From the NCBI GenBank assembly GCA_964517135.1, contig CAZFBA010000005.1, positions 1 to 64,000 of the forward strand: a stretch of DNA of 64,000 bases, given 5' to 3'. The stretch is from CAZFBA01 sp964517135. Its GTDB lineage: Bacteria; Cyanobacteriota; Vampirovibrionia; JBFMGH01. The position numbers and the translations under genes are program-made. The notes under the pieces are model-generated. The model was not told the origin of the DNA. It saw nothing but the letters and a program-made list of their open reading frames with translations, and did no database searches. Positions 26,973 through 35,874 of the stretch are shown here, piece after piece (within the stretch, counting starts at the first letter, position 1; the number at the start of each line of letters is the position of its first letter).

Positions 26973-27389
26973 ATGTCATCTCAGATCCTAAATAACAACT
27001 TTGATAAAGCTGGACTAGACCCAGAAAAGCCCATGTTTCCTATCAGCGTCGTAGCAGATATCTTAAAAGTACATCAGCGCACTTTGAGAATTTACGATGA
27101 CGAGCAGCTTTTAGTTCCATCACGATCTGCAAAGAACCGCAGACTCTATTCTCTTAACGATATTGAAAGAGGCAAATTCATTCAATATCTTACAAGAGAG
27201 CTGGGAATAAATCTTGCCGGTATCAAGATAATATTCCACCTTCTGGCACAGCAGAATATTCCAACTCAAAAATACATGGATCACATCAGTGATGTAGCCA
27301 AAAGTCTCAACATTTCTCCTGAAATGCAGGAAGAAAACAGAATCAAACTTTCTAAACGTGGACGCAAAGCGAAAAATGCAGCAAAATAA
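26973..27389 (+). CDS. MerR-family transcription regulator, HspR-like
   Basis: A 138-residue protein with a MerR-type winged HTH at about 20-95: FPISVVADILKVHQRTLRIYDDEQLLVPSR, then NRRLYSLNDIERGKFIQYL and LGINLAGIKIIFHLL. The 'NLAGI' helix and the position of the domain are those of HspR, which represses chaperone genes. The C-terminal tail is basic (KLSKRGRKAKNAAK). No dnaK or clpB lies nearby, so its target is uncertain. AAAGGGGG before ATG 26973 is a good ribosome site. It is a monocistronic unit with a strong terminator. Confidence 0.88.
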   Translation: MSSQILNNNFDKAGLDPEKPMFPISVVADILKVHQRTLRIYDDEQLLVPSRSAKNRRLYSLNDIERGKFIQYLTRELGINLAGIKIIFHLLAQQNIPTQKYMDHISDVAKSLNISPEMQEENRIKLSKRGRKAKNAAK

Positions 27390-27417
27390 AAAATGGGCTC
27401 ATTAAAGTTGCAGTTTA

Positions 27418-27447
27418 AAAATAGGAGGCTTATAACCTCCTATTTTT
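27418..27447 (+). terminator. strong rho-independent terminator
   Basis: AAAATAGGAGG (27418-27428), loop CTTATAA, CCTCCTATTTT (27436-27446), T. Ends the HspR-like gene. Confidence 0.9.
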
Positions 27448-28281
27448 GAGTCTTTTCAGGGAATATCAATAAAGAAAGTGCGTGGTTATGCCAAACAGCA
27501 TTTCCATTTTGTCAGGTTATAAAACCTTTTCAGGCTTTTAATCGTCTGAAAAGTATTATTATATTGATCCTTGAAAGTAATGTATAGATTCCAGATTATA
27601 GAGGCCGGGTGTTCTGAATCCTATCAGTATATATTAATTATTTACGTGGAATAGTATATATATGAAGATTTGTCGGAAACACCAAGTATATTACAACTGT
27701 AGTAAAGATAAATGCACAGCCTCTGTTATTAAGAAATATTAAGCAAAACCAGCATCACAGACTAAACCATTTCAGTTTACCAGGCAAGGATTTTAAACTC
27801 GCCTTAACTGTTAAACGTAGCATCCACAAGGGTCTCTATAGCATATAACCTGTTTAAAGCCTTTAATAGTGTAGCTTAACATGTGGTTTAATTGATTGTT
27901 TTTTTATGTATATAAGTTTTGTAAAACACCTGTCAGCAGTGGGTTTTACTGCGATTTTAAAGTTACTTCAGGCAATCCGCTTTTTTGACCTGTTTTTATT
28001 ACCATAGAGACACGCAAGAAAACTAGAAGTCAAGTAAAATCAGATTTATTGTTTCCCGCATACTAAATGTTATAAGACTTTCCACAATCGGAGGTAACCG
28101 TTTTGTAACTATTAAAAAGTTTAATCTATACAGGCAGTTAGTTGTTGAGTTTTTAAAGATAGATTGAGTAGTGGTTTGTATCAGATCCCTTTAGTTCCTT
28201 AATCTCTCGCACTTAAGGGTGCACCTTTTCTCGAAACCTCTTTATATTCCCTTTTCCTTACTTTACCCGTTGATCCTCTAT
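27448..28281 (+). other. 830-base region without a protein gene, probably holding a non-coding RNA
   Basis: No ORF with a ribosome site on either strand. Structured pieces are visible: CTTTTCAG (27526-27533) pairs with CTGAAAAG (27546-27553), and GCAC-TTAAGG-GTGC (28209-28222) has a loop that can pair with CCTTAA (28197-28202) as a pseudoknot. The region lies between a strong terminator on its left and a plus-strand terminator on its right that serves no annotated gene. I could not match it to RNase P RNA, tmRNA, SRP RNA or a known riboswitch by eye. Confidence 0.4.
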
Positions 28282-28307
28282 GCGTCTAATATGGGCGCTT
28301 TTTTTTT
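28282..28307 (+). terminator. orphan plus-strand terminator
   Basis: GCGTC (28282-28286), loop TAATATG, GGCGC (28294-28298, one G-T pair), then nine T. The nearest plus-strand gene stops 890 bases upstream and has its own terminator. Confidence 0.6.
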
Positions 28308-28308
28308 G

Positions 28309-28653
28309 TTAATTAACTATCTTTACTTTAAAATTGTCAACATTATCCCTTCTTACCAGGCTTGCCTGGTTTTTATTTGTATTCTGAACAGCCACAATCC
28401 ACTTTGTTTCAGGGTTTACAAAAAGAAAAAACGCTGCTTCAGAGTCTATAAGGCGACTCACATCATCAATAAGCAGCTCTCCTTTATCGGACATCTCAAA
28501 TATTGTAAACGATAGCGGGTCAGTCACAGTGCTATTAATAAAAGCATCATACTTGCATTTTATGCGTGTTGTATCTTTTATAAGGTCTCTGCCTCTGTAT
28601 GTTGTTACCCACTGGTAGAGTTTATCGATAATATGATTTATAACCGGGTTCAT
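28309..28653 (-). CDS. protein of unknown function downstream of argD
   Basis: About 114 residues from ATG 28653 (MNPVINHIIDKLYQWV). An alternative TTG start ten codons upstream would overlap the argD stop. The sequence reads as an alpha/beta domain (YDAFINSTVTDPLSFTIFEM, then EAAFFLFVNPETKWIVAVQN) with no family signature that I recognise, no signal peptide and no membrane helix. An AGGA about 11 bases upstream is a modest ribosome site. The position right behind argD suggests cotranscription. Confidence 0.6.
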   Translation of the reverse strand: MNPVINHIIDKLYQWVTTYRGRDLIKDTTRIKCKYDAFINSTVTDPLSFTIFEMSDKGELLIDDVSRLIDSEAAFFLFVNPETKWIVAVQNTNKNQASLVRRDNVDNFKVKIVN

Positions 28654-28672
28654 AGCACAGTTTATCCTGTTT

Positions 28673-29857
28673 TTAACTATCAAACACTTTTCTCATAATA
28701 GTTATCGCTTCATCAACATTTTCTTTTGTTATTATGTAAGGGGGTAAAAAACGTATGACTTTCTCTGCGGTGCAGTTAGAAATCAGCCCCTCATTCATAA
28801 AGGAACAAACATACTCTACAGCTGGCTTATCAAGTTCAACACCAAGCATTAAACCTTTGCCCCGGACTTTTTTAATAAATGAATATTCTTCTTTAAGTAT
28901 TAAAAGTTGCTCTTTAAAGTAGCAACCTGTATTATTAACGTTTTCAAGGAGTTTTTGAGATTCTATAGCATCTAGAAAGGCATTTGCAGAGGCAACAGCA
29001 AGACAGTTCCCGCCAAAAGTAGTTCCATGATCTCCGTATGTCAGAAGAGATGCAACACTATCTATCATCAAAACAGCACCCAGCGGAAGTCCGCCCCCGA
29101 GAGCTTTTGCCAGTGTGAGTATATCAGGCTTAATTCTGGATGATTCAAAGGCAAACCAGGTTCCTGTGCGCCCGAGACCACACTGAACTTCATCTAAAAC
29201 AAGCAGTGCATTGTATTCATCTGCAAGGTAGCGTGCCAGTTGGAGGTATTCAGCATCTGCAACATGAACACCTCCTTCGCCCTGGACCGGCTCAAGAATA
29301 ATACAGGAAGTATTTTTATCTACAGCCTGCTTCAGTGCTTCATGGTCATTTAAGGACACAAACTCAGCCCCTTCAATCAGCGGGTAAAACTTCTCCCCGT
29401 ATTCAGGAGATTTCGTAATAGTCAGGGCAGCTGCTGTCCTTCCATGGAAAGAATTTTTCATGCATATAATCTTATTTTTATCCTTGTTGAAAGTCTTACC
29501 ATGCACACGTGCCAGCTTAACAGCAAGTTCATTTGCTTCTCCACCTGAATTGCAGTAAAAAACCTTATCCATTGAGGATAACTCACAGAGCCTTCTGGCC
29601 AGCAAGACAGGCGTTTCAGAATAAAAGAGGTTAGATATGTGAATAAGCTCACCTGCCTGAGACTTAAGAGCATCCACGACTTGTTTATTGCCATACCCAA
29701 GGGCGTTTACAGCTATACCGCTTAGAAAGTCAAGGTATTTTTTGCCGCTATCATCATACACATAGACACCATCACCCCTCACAATCTGCAACGGATAACG
29801 TTTATATGAATTTAAAATGTATTTATCATCCAGCTTCTTTAATTCTGCTAATTCCAT
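28673..29857 (-). CDS. argD: acetylornithine aminotransferase
   Basis: A 394-residue class III PLP aminotransferase. The fold starts at YPLQIVRGDGVYVYDDSG; visible motifs are CNSGGEANE (phosphate loop, 102-110), FHGRTAAALTITKS, LDEVQCGLGRTG (221-232) and the PLP lysine Lys251 in TLAKALGGG. It converts N-acetylglutamate semialdehyde to N-acetylornithine with glutamate as amino donor. AGGAGG sits just before ATG. Other ornithine and lysine aminotransferases share this fold, but argB and argC 1.5 kb upstream on the same strand support argD. Confidence 0.93.
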   Translation of the reverse strand: MELAELKKLDDKYILNSYKRYPLQIVRGDGVYVYDDSGKKYLDFLSGIAVNALGYGNKQVVDALKSQAGELIHISNLFYSETPVLLARRLCELSSMDKVFYCNSGGEANELAVKLARVHGKTFNKDKNKIICMKNSFHGRTAAALTITKSPEYGEKFYPLIEGAEFVSLNDHEALKQAVDKNTSCIILEPVQGEGGVHVADAEYLQLARYLADEYNALLVLDEVQCGLGRTGTWFAFESSRIKPDILTLAKALGGGLPLGAVLMIDSVASLLTYGDHGTTFGGNCLAVASANAFLDAIESQKLLENVNNTGCYFKEQLLILKEEYSFIKKVRGKGLMLGVELDKPAVEYVCSFMNEGLISNCTAEKVIRFLPPYIITKENVDEAITIMRKVFDS

Positions 29858-29905
29858 AATGCCTCCTTACAGTGCTCAGGGTGATCATACTACACCCAGT
29901 ATAAA

Positions 29906-29934
29906 AATTAAAGCAATGATTAAGATCATTGCTT
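29906..29934 (-). terminator. terminator after the NifX-like gene
   Basis: AAGCAATGAT (29911-29920), loop TAAG, ATCATTGCTT (29925-29934). On the minus strand it is followed by TAATTTTTAT. A long, perfect stem. Confidence 0.8.
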
Positions 29935-30003
29935 AATTTATTTTTAAAACCAAAAAAGCTGTATCAGTCTTATAACAAAGCATTCTCAGACCAGAAAAAA
30001 TTT

Positions 30004-30357
30004 CTAATGGTGATGAGAACAGGCCGACCCAATAGAATCGAGCTCACCTTTTAGATAACGCTCAATAATCTCATCAACAGTGCCTGTATGGCCAAGAATA
30101 ACTTCCATGTTATGCATATTGCACTTCTCAACAGCCTTCATGCCCATGCCGCCAGTAATCACAACATCTACATCCATAGACTTAATGTAATCAGGCACCT
30201 GACAACCAGAATGATGATTTGCATATTCATTTTCTACTTCTTTTCTTGATTTAACCTGGTTATCTTCAACTTCTAAAAGCAAAAATGACCCACAGGTACC
30301 AAAATGCGCACTCAAATGCTTCTTATCTTCAGTCAGTGTAAGTAATACTTTCTTCAT
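30004..30357 (-). CDS. NifX/NafY-family (dinitrogenase iron-molybdenum cofactor-type) protein
   Basis: A 117-residue single domain: VLLTLTEDKKHLSAHFGTCG at the start, YIKSMDVDVVITGGMGMKAVEKC in the middle, and a Cys-His-rich end (GSACSHHH). This is the small RNase H-like domain that binds Fe-S or Fe-Mo cofactor precursors in nitrogenase maturation. Many non-diazotrophs carry it as an orphan of unknown function, as here, with no nif gene around. AAGGAGA is well placed. The C-terminal CxHHH could hold a metal, which is inference. Confidence 0.88.
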   Translation of the reverse strand: MKKVLLTLTEDKKHLSAHFGTCGSFLLLEVEDNQVKSRKEVENEYANHHSGCQVPDYIKSMDVDVVITGGMGMKAVEKCNMHNMEVILGHTGTVDEIIERYLKGELDSIGSACSHHH

Positions 30358-30555
30358 AAAATTCTCCTTTTAACTTATAATCTATACTTTCAGGCTTACT
30401 TATAAATTTAAAAATGCAGGTTAGGTTAAAAATTACCCTTGCATTACTAATATCTCCATGATAATATATTGTGCAAATGCACACAATGTATTTTATCTCA
30501 AGCTAACAAGAATATACAAGCATCAATTAATAAGGTTGGTTACTTTGCTCGAAGT

Positions 30556-30587
30556 AAGGAGGAATAAAAAGTTCCTCCTTTTATTTG
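30556..30587. terminator. hairpin between argB and the NifX-like gene
   Basis: AAGGAGGAA (30556-30564), loop TAAAAAG, TTCCTCCTT (30572-30580), then TTATTT on the plus side. Position says it ends the argCB operon on the minus strand, but the T tract faces the plus strand. Confidence 0.6.
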
Positions 30588-30603
30588 ACTAAATTTATAG
30601 CTA

Positions 30604-31392
30604 TCAAAGGGTTATCTCTGTACCCGGCTGCTCACAAGAGATAACAGCTTTCTCAATTGCACACTCTCTTTTGCCATTTATGATTGATACTCTGGATACC
30701 CCTTTTTTAAGTGCACTAAAACAAGATTGAAGCTTTGGTAACATTCCACTTGTTATAACACCCTGTTTTTTAAGATCATAAACCGCATTCTCATTCAAAT
30801 TTCTATAAACTTCTCCCGTTTCAGGATGCATAACCCCCTCCACATCACTAACGAAAACCAGATGATCTGCTTTAACTTCTCCTGCAACAAACGCTGCCGT
30901 ATGATCAGCGTTAATATTGTAATAACCATCCTTACCAAAGCCTATTGTTGCAATAATCACTACATAACCGGCATCTACGAGCATTTCATAGAATTTAGTA
31001 TTGATACCAGAAGGAATAGCAACCCTCCCCAGATCATAACCATCTTTCAACAGAAGCTTCTGGCACTCAATCAATCTGGCATCTCCACCAGAGAGACCAA
31101 CAGCAAGGACATTCAAAAGATTAAAGTCTCTGACAATATCTTTATTCACCTTCCCCAGAAGAGCCATCATCACTACATCAAGGGCTTCAGGAGTTGTCAC
31201 CCTGAGCCCCTCATAAAATTCTGCCTTTACATCAAGCTTTTCAAGGTAATGGCTAATTAGTTTCCCGCCTCCATGAACGACAGAAACTGAATAGCCAGCT
31301 TCCTTAATAGAAACAAGTTGTTTGATAATAGACTGCCGGTAACTAACATCTGTAATAACGCTACCACCAAGCTTTACAAGAATATTCTTCAC
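30604..31392 (-). CDS. argB: acetylglutamate kinase
   Basis: A 262-residue amino-acid kinase. KLGGSVI near the N-terminus, SVVHGGGKLISHYLEK (substrate loop), NADHTAAFVAGEVKADHLVFVSDVEGVM (nucleotide site) and ITSGMLPKL (the conserved GM-K motif) are all present. It phosphorylates N-acetylglutamate, the second step of arginine synthesis. The start is GTG 31392, whose GTGA overlaps the argC stop by four bases, a classic coupled junction; an ATG nine codons upstream lies within argC and is less likely. There is no long N-terminal helix of the arginine-inhibited type. Confidence 0.94.
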   Translation of the reverse strand: MKNILVKLGGSVITDVSYRQSIIKQLVSIKEAGYSVSVVHGGGKLISHYLEKLDVKAEFYEGLRVTTPEALDVVMMALLGKVNKDIVRDFNLLNVLAVGLSGGDARLIECQKLLLKDGYDLGRVAIPSGINTKFYEMLVDAGYVVIIATIGFGKDGYYNINADHTAAFVAGEVKADHLVFVSDVEGVMHPETGEVYRNLNENAVYDLKKQGVITSGMLPKLQSCFSALKKGVSRVSIINGKRECAIEKAVISCEQPGTEITL

Positions 31393-32414
31393 AGGCCAAC
31401 CTCTTCTCTGAAGCCACACATCAAGTTAAAATTCTGAACAGCCTGAGAAGAAGCACCCTTCAAGAGGTTATCTATACAGGATACAATAATTAGATCATTA
31501 CCTCTCAGTGAAAAACCTATATCGCAATATGGGGAATTAGCTACAAATTTAATTTCAGGCAATTGACCTGCCGGTAATATTCTAACAAACTTTTTCCTTG
31601 AATAAGCCTTATTCCAGAGGTTTAAAATATCATCCATCTTAACTCCATTATTAACTTGAAGATAGATAGTAGACAGTATCCCTCTATTGATCGGTACCAG
31701 GTGCGGACTAAAGGTCATATTAATAACTGAACCAGCTGCCTTTTCAAGCTCCTGCTTGATTTCAGGTTCATGTCTGTGTCTGTGCAGGTTATAGGCCTTC
31801 ATAGATTCATTTGTTTCTACATAATGAGTGTTATCTGACGGTTTTCTCCCGGCACCACTCACGCCCGATTTAGAATCGACTACAACCCGGCAGGATGTAT
31901 TTACTATACCTGCTTTAAAAAGTGGCACCAGAGGCAACACAACACTAGTAGGATAGCATCCAGGGTTTGCTACAAGGCGGGCTTTTCTAATCAAGTCAGC
32001 ATAAAGTTCAGGAATTCCATAAACAGCCTCTTTTATCAGTGACATATTACTATTTTTAAAGCCATAATACTCTGGATAAAGGGCATTATCTTTCAAGCGA
32101 AAACTCCCGCTCAGGTCTATAAGCTTTTTACCGGTATTATTTATTATTTCTGGCACCATATAAAGAGATGTATCATTAGGAGTAGCAAGAAAAAGCAGTT
32201 CTACATCAGAATCAATAACCTTGCCTACATCCGTAAGAAAGCATTTCAGGTCGGTTTCACCTCTTAAAATAGGATACAAGTCTGAATAAAGGCTACCTGC
32301 AACACGCTCAGTTCCTGAAACAAACTCTAGAGAAGCTTCAGGATGTTTTAACAAAATTCTAACAAGCTCCAGACCAGAATAGCCGGAAGCTCCTATAATA
32401 CCTGTCTTAACCAT
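31389..32414 (-). CDS. argC: N-acetyl-gamma-glutamyl-phosphate reductase
   Basis: A 341-residue protein. NADP site GASGYSGLEL (8-17), LSGSFRLKD, the catalytic cysteine Cys153 in ANPGCYPTS, GVSGAGRKPS and HRHRHEPEI, typical of the long-form ArgC. It reduces N-acetylglutamyl phosphate to the semialdehyde. It lies between an acetyltransferase gene (3 bases upstream) and argB (4-base overlap), so the three form one operon for the first arginine steps. Confidence 0.95.
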   Translation of the reverse strand: MVKTGIIGASGYSGLELVRILLKHPEASLEFVSGTERVAGSLYSDLYPILRGETDLKCFLTDVGKVIDSDVELLFLATPNDTSLYMVPEIINNTGKKLIDLSGSFRLKDNALYPEYYGFKNSNMSLIKEAVYGIPELYADLIRKARLVANPGCYPTSVVLPLVPLFKAGIVNTSCRVVVDSKSGVSGAGRKPSDNTHYVETNESMKAYNLHRHRHEPEIKQELEKAAGSVINMTFSPHLVPINRGILSTIYLQVNNGVKMDDILNLWNKAYSRKKFVRILPAGQLPEIKFVANSPYCDIGFSLRGNDLIIVSCIDNLLKGASSQAVQNFNLMCGFREEVGL

Positions 32415-32417
32415 CTT

Positions 32418-32906
32418 TTATTCCTGTATTTCAGTAGATATAACCATGGCAATCTCATCACATTTGCCGAGCTTCACACAATTTATACAGTCTTTATAAA
32501 CCTTTTGAGGGAGTTCACTATGCGGAACTTCTTTGAAACCCAGCTTGGCAAAGAACCCAGGTACCAGAGTAAGACAAAAAACCCTGTTAACCTTATATTC
32601 TTTTGCCTGTTGAACAAGACATTCAACAATAAGTGCACCATATCCTCGCTTCGCACAATCTGGATCAACTGCCAGTGATCTCACTTCTGCCAGGTCTTCC
32701 CAGTAAAAATGAAGTGCACCACAGCCAATCACTTTTCCCTCTATTTCTAACACAATAAAATCTCGAATGTTTTCATACAACTGATTAAGAGACTTGGGCA
32801 ACATTAAATCTGTTTTAGCATAATGATTAACAAGGGTTTGTATTCTTAAAACATCTGTCATAACAGCATTTCTAACTTTCACCCTTGTTGTAGTTGTGTT
32901 AGACAT
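32418..32906 (-). CDS. GNAT N-acetyltransferase, probable N-acetylglutamate synthase
   Basis: A 162-residue GNAT domain: RNAVMTDVLRIQTLVN, EGKVIGCGALHFYWEDLAEVRSLAVDPD, the acetyl-CoA loop KRGYGALIVECLVQ, and FCLTLVPGFFAKLGFKEV. This is the short ArgA-like family seen fused to argH or free-standing in arginine operons. It would acetylate glutamate, the first step of the pathway. A C-terminal CINCVKLGKCDE is also usual for this subgroup. ATG 32906 is preferred: AAGGA is seven bases upstream, whereas the ATG two codons earlier touches it. No argJ is found in the window, so a linear pathway is plausible. Confidence 0.88.
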   Translation of the reverse strand: MSNTTTTRVKVRNAVMTDVLRIQTLVNHYAKTDLMLPKSLNQLYENIRDFIVLEIEGKVIGCGALHFYWEDLAEVRSLAVDPDCAKRGYGALIVECLVQQAKEYKVNRVFCLTLVPGFFAKLGFKEVPHSELPQKVYKDCINCVKLGKCDEIAMVISTEIQE

Positions 32907-32971
32907 AGGCATATCCTTAATTTTTGCAAAACTAAAGCATTTATTTTACCAGATAACTGGCGATCAGACCA

Positions 32972-34015
32972 CTACATGATATGTATTTCACTTAATAAAA
33001 CTTCTAAAATCTCATCTGTAGAAAGCGTTCTGATAATCTCTCCCTTTTTAAACAAAACCGCACCGCTCTTTCCTCCTGCTATTCCTATATCTGCGTGCTT
33101 TGCTTCGCCCGGCCCATTAACAACACAGCCCATTACAGCTACCGTTAGAACCTTTTGCAAGCCCTGCAGTCTGTCTTCAAGCTCTTTTGCAATGCTTATA
33201 ATGTCTATTTCTGTTCTTCCGCAAGTAGGACAACTTATTATATTAATACCTTTTTGTCTTATTTCAAGTGCTTTCAAGATTTCAAACGCCACCCTGACTT
33301 CTTCAACAGGATTTTCAGTAAGAGACACTCTTATTGTATCCCCAATGCCTTCTGCAAGAAGAGCACCTATCCCTACAGAAGATTTGATAGTACCCGTTTT
33401 CATAGTACCTGCCTCAGTTACACCCAGATGTAAGGGGTATTCTGTTTCTGCAGCTATCTTACGGTAGGCTTCAATTGTCGTCAAGACACTACTGGATTTC
33501 AAAGACAGCTTGATAAGATAAAAATCGTTCTGTTCCAGCAGGGCAATATGTTTTCTGGCACTAGCTGTCATCGCCTCAACCACCGGCAAATGGGCATATT
33601 CCTTTTCCAGTGAACCTGCATTAACACCAATTCTTATAGGCACAGATCTATCTTTTGCTTCTTTAACAACCTTTTGTATATTCTCATTACTGCCAATATT
33701 ACCCGGGTTTAGCCTCAGAGCATCAACACCCTGCTTTATAGCTTCCAGGGCAATTTTGTAATTAAATTGAATATCCGCTATCAATGGTATACTAATAGCG
33801 TTTTTAATCTCTTTCAAAGATTCAGCCGCCTGCATATCAGGTACAGCAACCCTGACAAGTTCGCAGCCAGCATCTTCAAGTTGTTTTATCTGATTGACAG
33901 TAGACGTAATATCCCTTGTATCTGTATTGGTCATTGATTGTACCGATACAGGATAATCTGAACCTGTACCCACAGACCCTATATGTATTTGCTTTGTTTT
34001 TCTTCTTTTTATCAT
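32972..34015 (-). CDS. ispG: (E)-4-hydroxy-3-methylbut-2-enyl-diphosphate synthase
   Basis: A 347-residue bacterial-length IspG. TIM-barrel part: IGSVGTGSDYPVSVQSMTNT, then RVAVPDMQAAESL, RLNPGNIGSN and GVTEAGTMKTG. Iron-sulfur part: Cys262 and Cys265 (SCPTCGRTE) and Cys297 (MGCVVNGPGEA), the three 4Fe-4S ligands. It makes HMBPP in the non-mevalonate isoprenoid pathway. It lies 6 bases after dut on the same strand. Confidence 0.96.
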   Translation of the reverse strand: MIKRRKTKQIHIGSVGTGSDYPVSVQSMTNTDTRDITSTVNQIKQLEDAGCELVRVAVPDMQAAESLKEIKNAISIPLIADIQFNYKIALEAIKQGVDALRLNPGNIGSNENIQKVVKEAKDRSVPIRIGVNAGSLEKEYAHLPVVEAMTASARKHIALLEQNDFYLIKLSLKSSSVLTTIEAYRKIAAETEYPLHLGVTEAGTMKTGTIKSSVGIGALLAEGIGDTIRVSLTENPVEEVRVAFEILKALEIRQKGINIISCPTCGRTEIDIISIAKELEDRLQGLQKVLTVAVMGCVVNGPGEAKHADIGIAGGKSGAVLFKKGEIIRTLSTDEILEVLLSEIHIM

Positions 34016-34021
34016 ATGAGC

Positions 34022-34474
34022 TTAAAGGCCAGTAGAGCCAAACCCACCTGATGATCTCGGAGTTTCAGATACATCAAGCACAACTTCCAGTTCTGACTTA
34101 AATACATGAGCAATAACTGCCTGAGCGATTCTATCTCCTCTATTAATTTCACAGGTTTTATTGCCCAGATTTATTATTAATACCTTAACTTCTCCACGAT
34201 AATCAGAATCAATTGTGCCCACAGCATTGACCAGCGTCAGACCCTGTTTAATTGCAAGGCCTGATCTTGCTCTTATCTGGGATTCATACCCTTCAGGTAT
34301 CTCAAATATAAGGCCTGTTGGAACAGCAAACCTTTCCATAGGCTTTATATATACAGATTTTTCTACTGCTGCAAAAAGATCCATGCCTGCTGAGCCTTCT
34401 GTTGCATAGACAGGCTCACTGTAAGCATGCGCCAGTTTTTTTACTTTAAATTTTATTTTCTCTAACGTCTTCAT
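34022..34474 (-). CDS. dut: dUTP diphosphatase (trimeric dUTPase)
   Basis: A 150-residue protein with all five dUTPase motifs: AGMDLFAA (1), RARSGLAIK (2), NAVGTIDSDYRGEV (3, with catalytic Asp and base-stacking Tyr), RIAQAVI (4) and RSSGGFGSTG (5, glycine-rich C-terminus). It hydrolyses dUTP to dUMP, keeping uracil out of DNA and feeding thymidylate synthesis. It heads a minus-strand pair with ispG. Confidence 0.96.
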   Translation of the reverse strand: MKTLEKIKFKVKKLAHAYSEPVYATEGSAGMDLFAAVEKSVYIKPMERFAVPTGLIFEIPEGYESQIRARSGLAIKQGLTLVNAVGTIDSDYRGEVKVLIINLGNKTCEINRGDRIAQAVIAHVFKSELEVVLDVSETPRSSGGFGSTGL

Positions 34475-34614
34475 TTATACCCTTTCTTCAAAAAATATAC
34501 CCGTGTAAAAAAGAAATTATTCCACTATAACCAGAGTGATTTTACACCGAACACATATATTTTTCACTGGAAATTTGATTTTTATAAAGTTATAAAGCTG
34601 TTATAAAGAAGCAA

Positions 34615-35874
34615 TCACCCTGCAAGATTATATTCTTTCGGAACATTTTTAGGTCCGACAACACTCAAAGCATAGTTTTCAGGAACAAACACCAAATCAG
34701 CAACCCGTTTTACATCTGCCATGGTAATTCTATCAATAAATTCGCATATTTCTTCAACAGAATGGATCTTATTGAAGTAAATTTCACTGTGAGCATTTCT
34801 ATAAGCACGATAATAGCTTGATTCCAGCCCCAGAAGAAGGCTTCCCTTGAGTTGTTTTTTAGCCCTGATGATCTCTTCTTCAGAAAGAGCTTCTTCTTTT
34901 ATCTTTGCAAACTCATCAATAATTATTTTTAAAACTTCATGTATGTTTTGAACGCTCATACCAGCATAAATACCAAAGATACCGGAAGGTCTATAAAGTG
35001 CTTTATAAGAATTAATAGAATAGACAAGACCTCTCTTTTCTCTTACCTCTTGAAAGAGCCTGGAACTGATACCACCTGCAAGACAGATATCAATAATAGC
35101 CAGCGGATACCTATCCTGAGATATAATTGGCAAACCACTGGTTGCCAGGCAGACATGAGCCTGTTCAATATCCTTTGGCAGAACTGTTATTGAGGACTTC
35201 ATAACCGGTTTATTTATATAGAAAGATTTTTGCCTGTTGTTAAATGTCTCAAAATGCGAATTAATTCTGCTCACAATTTCTTCATAATCAAAATTACCTG
35301 ATATAGAAAAAATAATACTGTCAGGAGTATAGTAACTACTCACAAAATCTATAATAGCCTCTCTAGAAAGTTTTTTAACCGAGTCATAAGAACCGGTAAC
35401 AGGCAATGCTAGTGGATTATTACCCCACACAGACTTAAATAAAAGATCATACACAAGCTCATCAGGTGTATCTTCATACATTTTAATCTCTTCAAGAATA
35501 ACCTGCCGTTCTAACTCAAGCTCAGCAACATCATATAGAGAGTTTAAAAACATATCACAAAAAATATCAACCGTCAGAGGAACCTGCTCTGTCAATACCC
35601 GTGCATAATAGCAGGTCATCTCTTTTTCTGTAAAAGCATTTAAACTGCCTCCATAGTCTTCTATTGACTGGGCAATCACCTGCGAACTTCGTGTTTCTGT
35701 GCCTTTAAACATCAGGTGTTCCACAAAATGCGAGATACCATTATTTTCTTCCGTTTCAGTGGCAGACCCAACCCCTACCAGTATAGTTATTGAGGCCGAA
35801 TGCAAATCAGGAACTTGCTCTGCTATTAACTTTAGCCCATTCGGGAATTCAACTTTTTTCAACATACCACACAT
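34615..35874 (-). CDS. M16-family zinc metalloprotease (processing-peptidase-like)
   Basis: A 419-residue pitrilysin-family protein. The inverted zinc motif is His49-x-x-Glu52-His53 (HFVEHLMFKGT), with the third ligand glutamate in VILEEIKMYED (128/129). The C-terminal half has the non-catalytic M16 fold with EVREKRGLVYSI. No signal peptide is present, so it is probably cytoplasmic. In many bacteria this gene follows pnp, as here. The start is uncertain because no ribosome site precedes ATG 35874 or the in-frame ATG three codons on. Confidence 0.92.
   Translation of the reverse strand: MCGMLKKVEFPNGLKLIAEQVPDLHSASITILVGVGSATETEENNGISHFVEHLMFKGTETRSSQVIAQSIEDYGGSLNAFTEKEMTCYYARVLTEQVPLTVDIFCDMFLNSLYDVAELELERQVILEEIKMYEDTPDELVYDLLFKSVWGNNPLALPVTGSYDSVKKLSREAIIDFVSSYYTPDSIIFSISGNFDYEEIVSRINSHFETFNNRQKSFYINKPVMKSSITVLPKDIEQAHVCLATSGLPIISQDRYPLAIIDICLAGGISSRLFQEVREKRGLVYSINSYKALYRPSGIFGIYAGMSVQNIHEVLKIIIDEFAKIKEEALSEEEIIRAKKQLKGSLLLGLESSYYRAYRNAHSEIYFNKIHSVEEICEFIDRITMADVKRVADLVFVPENYALSVVGPKNVPKEYNLAG

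Noticed and set aside
27448..28281. RNase P RNA, tmRNA or SRP RNA in the long spacer
   Set aside because: The conserved cores (for example GAGGAAAGTCC for RNase P RNA or the SRP GGAAGGAAGCAGC loop) are not found on either strand.
28219..28515. A 98-codon plus-strand ORF
   Set aside because: It overlaps the better minus-strand gene behind argD, has no ribosome site and runs through the orphan terminator at 28282-28307.
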